DNA from: Nisaea sp.
Lineage (GTDB): Bacteria > Pseudomonadota > Alphaproteobacteria > Thalassobaculales > Thalassobaculaceae
Length of the DNA: 64,000 bases
Reading direction: 5' to 3'
NCBI RefSeq assembly: GCF_017640745.1
Contig: NZ_JAEPQA010000002.1
Location: 186,001-250,000 of the forward strand
The translations under genes were made by a program, and so were the position numbers. Under the pieces are notes generated by a model, which was not told the origin of the DNA, did no database searches, and saw only the letters and a program-made list of their open reading frames with translations. This document shows positions 35,171 to 44,444 of the stretch, in pieces (position 1 is the first letter of the stretch; each line of letters starts with the position of its first letter).

Positions 35171-35554
35171 TCAGCCTCCTGATTTGAGCCCGAGGGCATT
35201 GATCAGGATGAGGCGGATTTCACGAATGTCTTCGTGGGTGGCATGCAGGACGGCGCTGTCTTCGGCGCTCATTTGCACGCGCTCCGCCTCTGCGGCCAGC
35301 AAGAGGGCGTAGAGAACGGAAATCTGCTCGGACTTGCCGAGCAGCCCGAGAATGCGCCCGAGGGTCACATAGTCGATGCCCATGTTCCGCTTGCCGAGTA
35401 GCTTCGCGCGGATATAGGCCCCAAGCGGGCGATCTCCTGCCTCTTTCTTGAGGCGGGCACGTTCTTCCTCACTTAGACGGATCGAGAACGGGGCAGGGCG
35501 CTTAGACTTCTTCGGGCGTGCGGCTTCAGTGAATGCGGTCTTGGAAAGGCTCAT
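35171..35554 (-). CDS. MobC-like relaxosome accessory protein
   Basis: The protein has 127 residues. A basic N-terminus (1-20) leads into PFSIRLSEEERARLKKEAGD and LGAYIRAKLLG, a ribbon-helix-helix-like layout shared by MobC and other relaxosome accessory proteins. The C-terminal helices include the HEDIREIRLILINALGL stretch. Gene order (accessory, then relaxase, 3 bp apart) supports the assignment. It probably binds oriT upstream. Its start overlaps the short gene before it as ATGA. Confidence 0.75.
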   Translation of the reverse strand: MSLSKTAFTEAARPKKSKRPAPFSIRLSEEERARLKKEAGDRPLGAYIRAKLLGKRNMGIDYVTLGRILGLLGKSEQISVLYALLLAAEAERVQMSAEDSAVLHATHEDIREIRLILINALGLKSGG

Positions 35555-35751
35555 GGCTCAGGCCCTTCCATCTTTTCGATTTCTTCGAGAGTCTGGCGTT
35601 CAACGTCCTTGAGGATGTCTTCCCAATCGGCGAGCGTCTGGAACAAGTCGTTCAAACGACTTAGGTTCCACTGCACCAGTTCCCCACATAAGATCGATCT
35701 TCTTTTCGCGTAATGCCCAGACAGAAGCGGTGCGCCCCCCGTTGCGGCCAA
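35551..35751 (-). CDS. Short hypothetical ORF at the head of the mobilization operon
   Basis: The maximum frame is 66 residues from 35751. A shorter product of 41 residues could start at a GTG near 35676 (VQWNLSRLNDLFQTLADWED...). The C-terminal part is an acidic amphipathic helix. Its stop overlaps the accessory gene start as ATGA, which favours real translation. A candidate dyad (35645-35662) and a possible nic-like sequence lie inside the maximum frame, so the upstream half may be oriT rather than coding. Confidence 0.4.
   Translation of the reverse strand: MAATGGAPLLSGHYAKRRSILCGELVQWNLSRLNDLFQTLADWEDILKDVERQTLEEIEKMEGPEP
35645..35662. promoter_or_regulatory. Perfect 8-bp dyad; possible oriT or operator element
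   Basis: AAGTCGTT-CA-AACGACTT is an exact inverted repeat. About 65-80 bases further on, 35726-35741 reads AAGCGGTGCGCCCCCC, which loosely resembles the GTGCGCCCT nick region of RSF1010-type origins. The 12-base palindrome AAGATCGATCTT lies between them. Location upstream of the relaxase operon fits an origin of transfer, but no nick site can be assigned with confidence. Confidence 0.35.
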
Positions 35752-35970
35752 TTTCGGCGGCTAAAGCAGTCACGCGACGAAATCCCTCGCATTACCGGCC
35801 GAAGACCTTACGATTTTGACTGGCGCCGGCAGGGCCGCAACAGGTCTGGCACGGCGCATCTTGAGGCTCTGGCACCTGGAATGCCGGTCGGTACAATGGT
35901 GCGGAGCAAGATCTAGGTAACATAGCCGCGCCTTTTCCGTGCTGTGTCGCAAGCGTGTCTGAGGGAAAAT

Positions 35971-38900
35971 ATGTCGATCAAAGCCGCCATCTATCATCTG
36001 ACACACTACAAGTACGACCGGCCGGTGGTACTTGGTCCGCAGATCATCCGGCTCCGGCCCGCGCCGCACAGCCGGACGCGGGTGATTTCGCATGCGCTGA
36101 AGGTCAGCCCGTCCGATCATTTCGTGAACCATCAGCAGGATCCCTACGGCAACTGGCTTGCCCGCTTCGTCTTTCCCGAGCCGGTCACCGAGCTGAAGAT
36201 CGAGGTCGACCTGACCGCGGACATGACCGTCTACAACCCCTTCGACTTCTTCGTCGAGGAAACCGCCGAAAAATGGCCCTTCGCCTATGGCGAGGATATC
36301 GAGCCGGATCTCGTCATCTACCGGACGGCGGAGCCGGCCGGACCACTCTTGCAGAAGTTCCTCGACAGCATTGATCGTAGCGAGAAAGGCACCGTCGACC
36401 TGATCGTCGGGCTGAACACGCGTCTCTCGCAGGACATCGACTACGTGATCCGGATGGAGCCCGGAGTGCAGACACCGGAGGAGACGCTGGGCGCCGGCAA
36501 GGGCTCCTGCCGGGATACCAGCTGGCTCCTGGTGCAGATCCTGCGCAACCTCGGCTTCGCGGCGCGCTTCGTTTCCGGCTACCTGATCCAGCTGAAGCCC
36601 GATCTGGTCTCGCTCGACGGGCCGGCCGGGACGGACAAGGACTTCACCGACCTGCATGCCTGGGCCGAGGCCTATATCCCCGGCGCCGGATGGATCGGCC
36701 TCGATCCGACATCGGGGCTGCTGACCGGCGAGAGCCATATCCCGCTGGCCGCGACCCCGCATTATCGCAACGCCGCGCCGATTTCCGGCATGGCGAGCGC
36801 GGCCAATGTCGAGTTTGCCTTCGACATGCAGGTCAGCCGGGTGGCGGAACATCCGCGCATCACCAAGCCATTCTCGGACGAGTCCTGGGCGGCGCTGGAC
36901 GCGCTTGGCAAGACGGTTGATGCCGCGCTCGAGGCGGGCGATGTCCGCCTGACCATGGGCGGAGAGCCGACCTTCGTGTCGATCGACGATTTCGAATCAG
37001 ACGAGTGGAACACCTCGGCGGTCGGTCCTGCCAAGCGTGAGCTGGCCGACGGCCTCATCCGCCGCCTTCGCGACGAGTTCGCGCCCAACGGCTTCCTGCA
37101 TTACGGGCAGGGCAAGTGGTATCCCGGCGAGACTCTGCCGCGCTGGACCTTCTCTCTCTACTGGCGGCGCGATGGCAAACCGGTTTGGTCCGATGTCGGC
37201 CTGATCGCGGAGGAGGGCGCCGAGACCGGCGCGAAGCCGGAGCAGGCGCAAGCCCTCTTACAAGGGATCGCAGACGAGCTCGGCGTGGCGGAGGAATTCG
37301 TCGTCCCGGCATTCGAGGATCCGGCCCTCTGGATCGTCAAGGAGAGCAATCTTCCGGAGAATGTCACACCCGAGAACTCCAGGCTGGAGGACCCCGAGGA
37401 GCGCAACCGGATCTCCCGGGTGTTTTCCCGCGGGCTGACGGAGCCGTCCGGCTACGTGCTGCCGGTCCAGCGCTGGCAATCAAAGGCGACGGGTACGAAA
37501 TGGCGCTCGGAAAAATGGAAGACGCGGCGCGGCACGATTTACCTCGTACCGGGCGACAGCCCGGTCGGCTACCGCCTGCCGCTCGGCACTCTGCCGCATG
37601 TGCCGGCGGCGGACTATCCCTATGTCTACCCTATGGACCCTTCGATGCCCCGGGGTCCGCTGCCGGATCCGGCGGAACGAGAACAGATGCGGGCTTCCTT
37701 TGTCGCCGCCGAACCTGTGCAAGAGCGGGTAGAGCAGCAGGCGGGAGATCTGTCCGGCGCCGTGCGCACGGCGCTCTCTGTCGAGCTGCGCGACGGCAGG
37801 CTCTGCGTCTTCATGCCGCCCGTGGAGGCGCTGGAAGATTATCTGGAGCTGGTCGCCGCAGCGGAGAGTGCGGCCAAGCGGCTTGACGTCGCGGTGCATA
37901 TTGAAGGTTATGCGCCGCCCCACGACCCGCGCCTTAACGTAATCCGCGTCGCACCCGATCCGGGCGTGATCGAGGTGAACATCCATCCTGCCTCGAGCTG
38001 GGAGGAGTGCGTCGCGATCACCGAGACGGTCTACGAGGCCGCCCGGCAGACCCGGCTCGGCGCCGACAAGTTCATGATCGACGGCCGGCATACCGGGACC
38101 GGCGGCGGCAACCATGTGGTGGTCGGCGGCGCGACGCCACTGGACAGTCCCTTTATCCGCCGTCCCGACCTGCTGAAGAGCATCATCCTTTACTGGCAGC
38201 GCCATCCGAGCCTCTCCTATCTCTTCTCGGGGCTCTTCATCGGCCCGACCAGCCAGGCGCCGAGGATCGACGAAGCGCGCCACGACAGCCTCTACGAACT
38301 CGAGATCGCCCTTGCTCAGATCCCGAAGCCGGAGGAGGCGGAGCGGGTGATGCCCTGGCTGACCGACCGGCTGCTTCGCAACATTCTGACGGACGTGACC
38401 GGCAACACGCACCGTGCGGAGATCTGCATCGACAAGATGTATTCGCCCGATGGCCCCACCGGGCGCCTCGGCCTCGTCGAGTTCCGCGGTTTCGAGATGC
38501 CGCCGAACCCGCGAATGAGCCTGGCACAGCAGCTCTTGATCCGCGCCATCGTCGCCCGGCTCTGGGCGAACCCGCTCGAGGGCCATCCGGTCCGCTGGGG
38601 TACGACCCTTCATGACCGCTTCATGCTGCCGCATTTCGTCTGGGAGGATTTCGGCGAAGTCCTCGGCGATCTGGCGGACCACGGTTTCCCGCTCCGGTCC
38701 GAATGGTACGAGGCCCAGGCAGAGTTCCGCTTTCCGTTCTGCGGCGAAGTCAGCTACGAGGGTGTGGACTTGGAAATCCGGCAGGCGCTGGAGCCTTGGC
38801 TGGTGCTGGGCGAAACCGGCGCGATCGGTGGGACCGTGCGCTATACCGACAGCTCTACCGAACGCCTTCAGGTCAAGCTCACCGCGGCCGATGCCTCACG

Positions 38901-39279
38901 CTACCGGGTGGTCTGCAATGGCCGCGCGGTACCCTTGCAGAAGGCGGCGGAGAACGGTGTTGGTGTCGGTGGCGTGCGCTACAAGGCCTGGCAGCCGGCG
39001 AGCGCCATGCATCCGGTGCTGCCGGTCGACGCGCCGCTGGTCTTCGACATTTACGATACCTGGACAGGGCGTGCGCTCGGTGGCTGCAAGTATCATGTCG
39101 CGCATCCGGGCGGACGGAACTACGAGACCTTCCCCGTCAACGGCCATGAAGCAGAAGCGCGGCGGTTGGCGCGGTTCGAGGCGCACAGCCACACTCCGGG
39201 CCATTACGAGGCGCAGCTGGACAGGCCGCATCCTGAGTTTCCGTTCACGCTCGATCTGCGCCGTCCGCACGGCAAGTAA
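35971..39279 (+). CDS. Transglutaminase-like protein with DUF2126
   Basis: The start is the ATG at 35971 behind GAGGGA, giving 1102 residues, the normal length for this fusion. The N-terminal Bact_transglu_N domain ([20 protein letters not shown]) leads into a transglutaminase core with the triad Cys180 ([12 protein letters not shown]), His229 (DLHAWAEAY) and Asp245 (GLDPTSG). From about 300 the DUF2126 domain continues to the end, with [44 protein letters not shown] and [16 protein letters not shown]. The last of these resembles glutamate-cysteine-ligase-like or ATP-grasp-like peptide ligases. Relatives occur in clusters with alpha-E and circularly permuted ATP-grasp proteins, implicated in peptide synthesis; those partners are absent here. 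It is the first backbone gene after the mobile element and converges on the zinc-peptidase gene. Confidence 0.92.
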   Translation: MSIKAAIYHLTHYKYDRPVVLGPQIIRLRPAPHSRTRVISHALKVSPSDHFVNHQQDPYGNWLARFVFPEPVTELKIEVDLTADMTVYNPFDFFVEETAEKWPFAYGEDIEPDLVIYRTAEPAGPLLQKFLDSIDRSEKGTVDLIVGLNTRLSQDIDYVIRMEPGVQTPEETLGAGKGSCRDTSWLLVQILRNLGFAARFVSGYLIQLKPDLVSLDGPAGTDKDFTDLHAWAEAYIPGAGWIGLDPTSGLLTGESHIPLAATPHYRNAAPISGMASAANVEFAFDMQVSRVAEHPRITKPFSDESWAALDALGKTVDAALEAGDVRLTMGGEPTFVSIDDFESDEWNTSAVGPAKRELADGLIRRLRDEFAPNGFLHYGQGKWYPGETLPRWTFSLYWRRDGKPVWSDVGLIAEEGAETGAKPEQAQALLQGIADELGVAEEFVVPAFEDPALWIVKESNLPENVTPENSRLEDPEERNRISRVFSRGLTEPSGYVLPVQRWQSKATGTKWRSEKWKTRRGTIYLVPGDSPVGYRLPLGTLPHVPAADYPYVYPMDPSMPRGPLPDPAEREQMRASFVAAEPVQERVEQQAGDLSGAVRTALSVELRDGRLCVFMPPVEALEDYLELVAAAESAAKRLDVAVHIEGYAPPHDPRLNVIRVAPDPGVIEVNIHPASSWEECVAITETVYEAARQTRLGADKFMIDGRHTGTGGGNHVVVGGATPLDSPFIRRPDLLKSIILYWQRHPSLSYLFSGLFIGPTSQAPRIDEARHDSLYELEIALAQIPKPEEAERVMPWLTDRLLRNILTDVTGNTHRAEICIDKMYSPDGPTGRLGLVEFRGFEMPPNPRMSLAQQLLIRAIVARLWANPLEGHPVRWGTTLHDRFMLPHFVWEDFGEVLGDLADHGFPLRSEWYEAQAEFRFPFCGEVSYEGVDLEIRQALEPWLVLGETGAIGGTVRYTDSSTERLQVKLTAADASRYRVVCNGRAVPLQKAAENGVGVGGVRYKAWQPASAMHPVLPVDAPLVFDIYDTWTGRALGGCKYHVAHPGGRNYETFPVNGHEAEARRLARFEAHSHTPGHYEAQLDRPHPEFPFTLDLRRPHGK

Positions 39280-39306
39280 GGTGCCGGACGGCCGGGTCCC
39301 GTTTGC

Positions 39307-40356
39307 TCAGCTGGCGAACGGGACCTCGTTCGCCGCGATCAGTTCATGGACGAACTTGAGCTTGTCCAGGATCGCGGGCGTCAGCACGAACGGGTAATAA
39401 TCCTGGTTGCCGAGCGAGCGGTTCATCGCATTCATCGCCACGGTGAGCGGTACCCAGTGATCGATCAGCTCCTGCACGTTCTCGACGTGGAAAGGATTCT
39501 CGAGCTGAATCAGCCGCGGCTCGTCGGCACGGAGCGGCTGCGGGTTGATCCCGTAGGCGTAGGCGGTCTCTAGCCCGTCGACCATGTGGAAATAGTGTGC
39601 CCAGGTCTCGGCGAAATCCTCCCACGGATGCGCCGCCGCGTAGGCGCTCACATAGGAGATTTGCCACCCGGGCATCGGGCCGTGTGCGTAATGGGCCTTC
39701 AGCGCTTCCGCATAGTCGCCGCTTTCGTCTCCGAAACAGGCGCGGAATGCCTCGGTCGCGGGCTTTTGCGCGATCAGCTTGTCCCAGTAATAGTGTCCGA
39801 GCTCATGCCGGAAATGCCCCAGCACAGTTCGGTAGGGCTCGCCCATCTCGGTCCGTATCTTCTCGCGTTCGGCATCGTCGGCCTCTGCGATATTGATCGT
39901 GATGCGGCCGTTGGCATGGCCTGTCATCACCCGCTCGATCGCGCCGTCCGGGCCGATCTCGTCGCTGAGAAACGCGAAATGCAATCCGCCCGACGTCCCG
40001 TCGGGGCCACTCTCCAGCGGCAGCTTGAATTTTATCATCGCGTAGAACAGCCGCCGCTTTGAGCGTTCGAGCCGGGCCCACCGGGAGACATTGGTCTCGA
40101 CCGAGATATCAGGGATCAAGGTCGTGTGTCGGCAGCTCAGGCACAGCGCGTGAGCGTCGCTCTCGCAGAGCCAGTTGCAGCCGATCAGATCGCGGTTTGC
40201 GCAAGCTTTGGGTGCGGACGTGCCGCTTTGGTCCATGGCAAATGCCAGAATACGGTCCTCCGGCGGCATATATCCGAGCAGTGCGGAACACCATACGCAT
40301 TGGCTGTTGCCGAAATGGACTTCATTCCCGCAGTTGGGACACAGAAAACGGCGCAA
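39307..40356 (-). CDS. Zinc-ribbon protein with HExxH putative peptidase domain
   Basis: The protein has 349 residues. The N-terminal zinc ribbon begins MRRFLCPNCGNEVHFG with a second knuckle QCVWCSALLG; two more Cys/His clusters follow (about 52-76). The central and C-terminal part matches the uncharacterised putative zinc-binding metallopeptidase family. HFRHELGHYYWD carries the HExxH-type motif, GDESGDYAEALKAHY follows, and ASAYAAAHPWEDFAETWAHYF-type sequence near 245-265 supplies the third ligand (Glu in EDFAETWAHY). No signal peptide is seen, so it is cytoplasmic. Genes of this family are often near DUF2126 transglutaminases, as here. The substrate is unknown. Confidence 0.85.
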   Translation of the reverse strand: MRRFLCPNCGNEVHFGNSQCVWCSALLGYMPPEDRILAFAMDQSGTSAPKACANRDLIGCNWLCESDAHALCLSCRHTTLIPDISVETNVSRWARLERSKRRLFYAMIKFKLPLESGPDGTSGGLHFAFLSDEIGPDGAIERVMTGHANGRITINIAEADDAEREKIRTEMGEPYRTVLGHFRHELGHYYWDKLIAQKPATEAFRACFGDESGDYAEALKAHYAHGPMPGWQISYVSAYAAAHPWEDFAETWAHYFHMVDGLETAYAYGINPQPLRADEPRLIQLENPFHVENVQELIDHWVPLTVAMNAMNRSLGNQDYYPFVLTPAILDKLKFVHELIAANEVPFAS

Positions 40357-40531
40357 TGTGGTTCATCTCTCCGCAGCGGCGGATATCTCTCCCAACCGCG
40401 ATTGCTTGATATGTGCGCTGACGCGCGAGGATAATTCTCTGGGTTGGTTTCGGGACAATGCAAGTCTGTTCGGCGATGTGCCGGTCAGGGCATGCTATTT
40501 ACCAATCGACGGCAAACCGCAGCAAGAAGTC

Positions 40532-40554
40532 GCTCCCGGCGGAATTCCGGGAGC
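40532..40554 (-). terminator. Hairpin after the REC-EAL gene
   Basis: GCTCCCGG and CCGGGAGC form a perfect 8-bp stem with a 7-base loop, 9 bases past the stop of the REC-EAL gene on the minus strand. Only a short, broken T-rich stretch follows, so it is a moderate terminator candidate. Confidence 0.45.
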
Positions 40555-40563
40555 GGATAAAGT

Positions 40564-41739
40564 CTATCCGGTCGAAGCCGCACTGGAGTTGTTCGCCAGC
40601 CATGTGCGGAGGTCCTCGATCGGCATCGGTCTTCCAATCCAGTAGCCCTGTCCCTCGTCGCAACCGATAGCGCGGATCGCATCCAGCGTCTCTTCGTCTT
40701 CGACGCCCTCTGCGATAACGGTCATTCCGAGATTGTGCCCGAGCGTTGTCGAGATCTCGACAACGGCCCTGTATTCGGCATTTTTCACGAGGTTTCGCAC
40801 GAACTTCTGGTCGATCTTGAGTTCGGAAAAGGGGATCCGGACGAGTTGCTCCATGGAAGAGTAGCCGATTCCGAAATCGTCGATCGAGAGCTCGAAGCCT
40901 CTCATCCTGAGCCGGGTCAGGATATCCAGCGACACGGCGAGGTCCGACATCACCGCTGTTTCCGTGATCTCGAGGACGATCTGGCGGGGCTCTATGCCAT
41001 GCATCCTGACGTAGCGGTCGAGCCTGTCCGGAAAATCTATGTCGAAGATCGAGTTGGCCGAGAGGTTGATCGCGACGTGCATTGTCCCGTTCACCCTATG
41101 GAGTTCCGGCATATCCCGGCAGACACGGCGTATAACGAATTCGGTCACCGGGCCGATCAGTTCGCTGGTCTCGATGATCGGCATGAATACGGACGGGGAC
41201 AGAACGCCGTGCTCGGGATGCCGCCACCTCAGCAAGGCTTCGATACCAATGAGTTGGCCGCCGTTGAGTGCGATCTGCGGCTGATAGACAAGAAAAAAAG
41301 CTTCGCGGTCCAGTGCTTCGCGGATTTCGTCGATGGAGGTGACGATGCGGCGGGCGCTACCGGCCGGTTTTCTCTGTCCGAAATTCGCGATTGCGCCGGC
41401 GATCTCGTCAATGCCGATCGGCTTTTCCAGCACGGCGAGAACCTCGATGCCGTGCTCCTCGGCAAGTTCCCGTGCGGAATTCAGGATCGTGGCATTGTGC
41501 CCGCTCATCAAAACGACAGCGGCTCTTGATTTATTGTCGCTCAGGAACCGGATGACCTCGATCCCATCCATGCCGGGCATGAACAGATCGAGAAAGATAA
41601 TGTCGGTCTTTCTTGTGTATTTGGCGCTGAACTCGGCATCTGAGGATGCGGTCTCAGCGTCGTGCCCGAGTTCGCGGGCTGCTTCCGCCACGAAATCGCC
41701 GAAATCGGCTTCGTCATCGACGATCAGGAGCTGCAGCAC
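40564..41739 (-). CDS. Response regulator with EAL cyclic-di-GMP phosphodiesterase domain
   Basis: The protein has 391 residues. The N-terminal receiver (1-120) has the acidic pocket VDDE, phospho-acceptor Asp51 (IIFLDLFMPGMDG) and Lys in LEKPIG. An EAL domain follows (about 135-385) with the motifs GIEALLRWRHP, EITETAVM, SIDDFGIGYSS, FSELKIDQKF, VIAEGVEDEE and GQGYWIGRP. All metal- and substrate-binding residues appear present, so it should cleave c-di-GMP to pGpG under phosphorylation control. Its ATG at 41739 lies inside the end of the upstream hybrid-kinase gene (26-bp overlap), making that kinase the likely partner. Confidence 0.93.
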   Translation of the reverse strand: MLQLLIVDDEADFGDFVAEAARELGHDAETASSDAEFSAKYTRKTDIIFLDLFMPGMDGIEVIRFLSDNKSRAAVVLMSGHNATILNSARELAEEHGIEVLAVLEKPIGIDEIAGAIANFGQRKPAGSARRIVTSIDEIREALDREAFFLVYQPQIALNGGQLIGIEALLRWRHPEHGVLSPSVFMPIIETSELIGPVTEFVIRRVCRDMPELHRVNGTMHVAINLSANSIFDIDFPDRLDRYVRMHGIEPRQIVLEITETAVMSDLAVSLDILTRLRMRGFELSIDDFGIGYSSMEQLVRIPFSELKIDQKFVRNLVKNAEYRAVVEISTTLGHNLGMTVIAEGVEDEETLDAIRAIGCDEGQGYWIGRPMPIEDLRTWLANNSSAASTG

Positions 41740-44311
41740 GATACTTCCTTTCGTCGAGTTTGGCTCTTACCGAAGTTTTCAGCGCCGAGCTGCTGTACGG
41801 TTTGGGAAGGAGGTCGGAGCCCCATTTGACCAGGCTCCTCTTGTCGAAGAGCTGGCCGGAGAATCCCGAGGTCAGCAGGACCTTGATGCCTGGCCTGAGG
41901 ACCTCTGCCGCCTTCGCTAGGGCGATGCCGTTGAGGCGGTCCGGCATGACGAGGTCGGAAAACAAGAGGTCGATCCGGGTGTCCGAGTTCAGGATCTCCA
42001 GCGCCTCGCGGACCGAATCCGTTTTCAAGACGGTGTAGCCGGCGTCCTGCAGAATATTGCTCGCGATTTCGGTCAGGGCCGCTTCGTCATCGACCACAAG
42101 AACGGTCTCGACGCCGCCGCGGATCTCCGGTGCCGACGTGCTTTGCAGTGCGGCCCGATGATCTGTGGTTTCCGTGTCGTCGACGGCCGGCAGGTAGATC
42201 CGGAACGTCGTCCCGTAACCTTCTTCCGAGTACACGGCGATATGCCCGCCAGACCGCTTCACAAGGCCGTAGACCATCGCCAGGCCGAGCCCCGTTCCCT
42301 TCCCCTGAGCCTTGGTCGTGAAGAACGGCTCGAAAATCTTCTCGATTGTCGCTTTCGACATGCCGCTTCCGGAATCCGTCACCGAGATCTGGACATAGGA
42401 ACCCGGTTCAAGTTCCAGAAGGACGAGATTGTCGACCTTACTCACGTCGACGCGGCCTGTTTCGAGAACAATACTTCCCCCGTCCGGCATGGCGTCGCGC
42501 GCATTCACGATCAGATTGAGCAATGCGTCCTCGAATTCGCTCTTGTTGGTTGTTGCAAATGGCAGGTTCGGGTCGAGCACGGTTTTGAGTTTGATGCGCG
42601 CGGTCAGGGATCGTGTGAGAAGGTCGTTCAGGTCGGTGATTGTCTGATTGATATCGACCGGGACCGGGACCAGCGTCTCTGGCGACTGCTGGGAGAAGTT
42701 CAGGAGCTGGCGGGTCAGGTTGACGCCGCGCTTCGCTGCGGTGATGGCTTTCCCCACCTGATCGTGAACTTTGCTGCCGGGCTCCATTTTGCGCTGCATC
42801 AGCTCGAGATTGCCGAGGATGATTCCGAGCAGATTGTTGAAATCATGCGCAACACCGCCACTGAGCTGACCGATCGCCTCCAGCTTGCTCGCGCGGCGGA
42901 GCTGGGCCTCGAGCGTTTTCACCGTGCTGAGGTCGGTCAGGGCACCGATGAAGTGCCGGTTTCCATCGAGAGCAAGCTCGGAGACACCGAGATGGAGGGG
43001 AAATGTGGAGCCGTCCTTCCGCTGGCCACGGACCTCGCGGCCGATGCCGATGATTTTCCTGTGCCCTGTGGACAGAAAAGCCCCGATATATCCGTCATGG
43101 CGGGAGCGGTCCGGTTCGGGCATGAGCATCGAGACATTCTGCTCCGCCACCTCGTCGGCGGCGTAGCCGAACATTTCTTCCGCTTTCGGGTTGAAGAAGC
43201 TGATCCGTCCTTCGTTGTCGATCATGATGACGCCGACAGTCATGCTGTTGAAGGCGGTGCGGAGACGTACCTCTGCTTCGGCGAGCATCCTGTCGCGCTT
43301 CAGGATCGGGTCGACATTGCTGCCGGTCCCGCGATAACCCCTGAAATTTCCCTTACCGTCGAAGACCGGGACGCCGTTGATCGATACGGCGATCGGCGGA
43401 CCGCTCAGTGTCCGCATCTCGTAGACAAAATTCCGGAACGGACGGTGCGCCTCCAATTCTGCCCGGAATTTCTGCCATTTCTCCGTTGTCGTGTCCTCAA
43501 CGGTGAATTCCTCGCGGACCCGTCCGACGATCCTTTCCTCGGCGATCGCCTCGTCAGGCCGGTTCTTGACTCCCAGACTGACGAAGCGAAAGTTTTCATC
43601 CTGCATCCAGAGCCAGTCCGAGGCCGAGTCCGCAAAATCCTGAAATTTCTGCTCTTCGGCTTTCAACGCGCCGATCACGACTGCGGTTTGCCGGTAGGTG
43701 AAGGTCGCTCCAAAGACCGCCACGAGGGCCGCAACCAGAAGCGTTGGTATCGCCGCCTGCAGGAAAGGCTGCTGCAGCTCGGTGACATGAATCTCGGCGG
43801 CCACGACCCAGTTCATGCCCTTGACCGGCGCATAGGCGACCAGAACTTCATGGCCGCTATGGGCCTTGGTCCGCATGGTTCCGGACTTCCCCGCCAGCCC
43901 GGCCAGAAAGGGGGCGGCATAGGATGAGGTCTTCTTGATTACGTTCGGATGGTCCTGTTCGCTGCGGTTCAGCCGGTTCTGGTGAACGAGGACATACAGG
44001 GAGTCGTTTCCGCCATCCGCCACAAGCAGGATTTCGCCTGAACCGCCGAACCCGTCGGTCAATTCCATGGCGTTCCGAACCTGGCTCAGTGTGGCTCCGG
44101 TCGAGCCCTGGGGGTGGTCATTCGCGCTATAGGCCCGATCGAACGCGCTGATCGACGAGATCAGCCCCGCTGTAACTGTCGCGAGCTCGTGCATCAGCTC
44201 GTCATCCTGCTTCAGGATGGCTCGGTGGGAGAAATAGAGCGCCGATGCCGTCGCGACGCAGGCGACGGCAACAAGAGCCAGCACAAGGCGGCTGATAATT
44301 CCGTGACGCAT
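41714..44311 (-). CDS. Hybrid sensor histidine kinase (Cache-PAS-PAS-HisKA-HATPase-REC)
   Basis: The protein has 865 residues. It has a membrane segment at about 7-28, a periplasmic Cache-like sensor (about 30-182, ending in GMNWVVAAEIHVTEL) and a second membrane segment near 185-205. Two PAS domains follow (about 222-345 and 350-470; MTVGVIMIDNEGRISFFNP opens the second). HisKA has its phospho-His in GGVAHDFNNLLGIILGN. HATPase has GLGLAMVYGLVKRSGG. The C-terminal receiver (about 740-850) has DDE and the acceptor Asp in LLFSDLVMPD. It senses an unknown extracellular ligand through the Cache domain and probably passes phosphate to the overlapping REC-EAL regulator, lowering or raising c-di-GMP. 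Confidence 0.92.
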   Translation of the reverse strand: MRHGIISRLVLALVAVACVATASALYFSHRAILKQDDELMHELATVTAGLISSISAFDRAYSANDHPQGSTGATLSQVRNAMELTDGFGGSGEILLVADGGNDSLYVLVHQNRLNRSEQDHPNVIKKTSSYAAPFLAGLAGKSGTMRTKAHSGHEVLVAYAPVKGMNWVVAAEIHVTELQQPFLQAAIPTLLVAALVAVFGATFTYRQTAVVIGALKAEEQKFQDFADSASDWLWMQDENFRFVSLGVKNRPDEAIAEERIVGRVREEFTVEDTTTEKWQKFRAELEAHRPFRNFVYEMRTLSGPPIAVSINGVPVFDGKGNFRGYRGTGSNVDPILKRDRMLAEAEVRLRTAFNSMTVGVIMIDNEGRISFFNPKAEEMFGYAADEVAEQNVSMLMPEPDRSRHDGYIGAFLSTGHRKIIGIGREVRGQRKDGSTFPLHLGVSELALDGNRHFIGALTDLSTVKTLEAQLRRASKLEAIGQLSGGVAHDFNNLLGIILGNLELMQRKMEPGSKVHDQVGKAITAAKRGVNLTRQLLNFSQQSPETLVPVPVDINQTITDLNDLLTRSLTARIKLKTVLDPNLPFATTNKSEFEDALLNLIVNARDAMPDGGSIVLETGRVDVSKVDNLVLLELEPGSYVQISVTDSGSGMSKATIEKIFEPFFTTKAQGKGTGLGLAMVYGLVKRSGGHIAVYSEEGYGTTFRIYLPAVDDTETTDHRAALQSTSAPEIRGGVETVLVVDDEAALTEIASNILQDAGYTVLKTDSVREALEILNSDTRIDLLFSDLVMPDRLNGIALAKAAEVLRPGIKVLLTSGFSGQLFDKRSLVKWGSDLLPKPYSSSALKTSVRAKLDERKYRAAAPDRR

Positions 44312-44444
44312 GATCCCTCGGTCCCGATGCGTCCGGTCCCGAACTCCAGACTAGCGAATGATGATTAAAATATCCTTTGCATATTGGTTTTTGTGCATGC
44401 CGGATGGTGACGGTTGTCCGGAATCCTCAGTCTGGATAGTCGGG

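Larger units (their letters stand above)
15567..35760. mobile_element. Integrative mobilizable element at tRNA-Thr (about 20 kb)
   Basis: The block between tRNA-Thr and the transglutaminase gene contains a serine recombinase at its left end, a coupling protein, a relaxase with accessory genes at its right end, a resolvase, a type I restriction system and many orphan genes. Its base composition is lower in GC than the flanks, especially 20.6-26.2 kb. No VirB/Trb mating-pair genes are present, so it should need a helper for transfer. The left border lies in or beside the tRNA 3' end. The right border must fall between about 35,750 and 35,970, but no clear copy of the tRNA 3' end was found there; only short matches such as CCGGCAG near 35,826 occur. 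That interval (219 bp to the next start codon) holds no gene I can support. Confidence 0.82.

Noticed and set aside
35713-35916. 67-codon plus-strand frame at the right end of the element
   Set aside because: There is no ribosome site, no recognisable similarity, and it overlaps the region that probably contains oriT and the element border.
37480-38682. Minus-strand open frame of 400 codons opposite the transglutaminase gene
   Set aside because: It is wholly inside a well-supported gene and its composition is typical of antisense frames.
40175-40645. Plus-strand frame between the zinc-peptidase and REC-EAL genes
   Set aside because: It overlaps both real genes and the terminator hairpin and lacks any domain.
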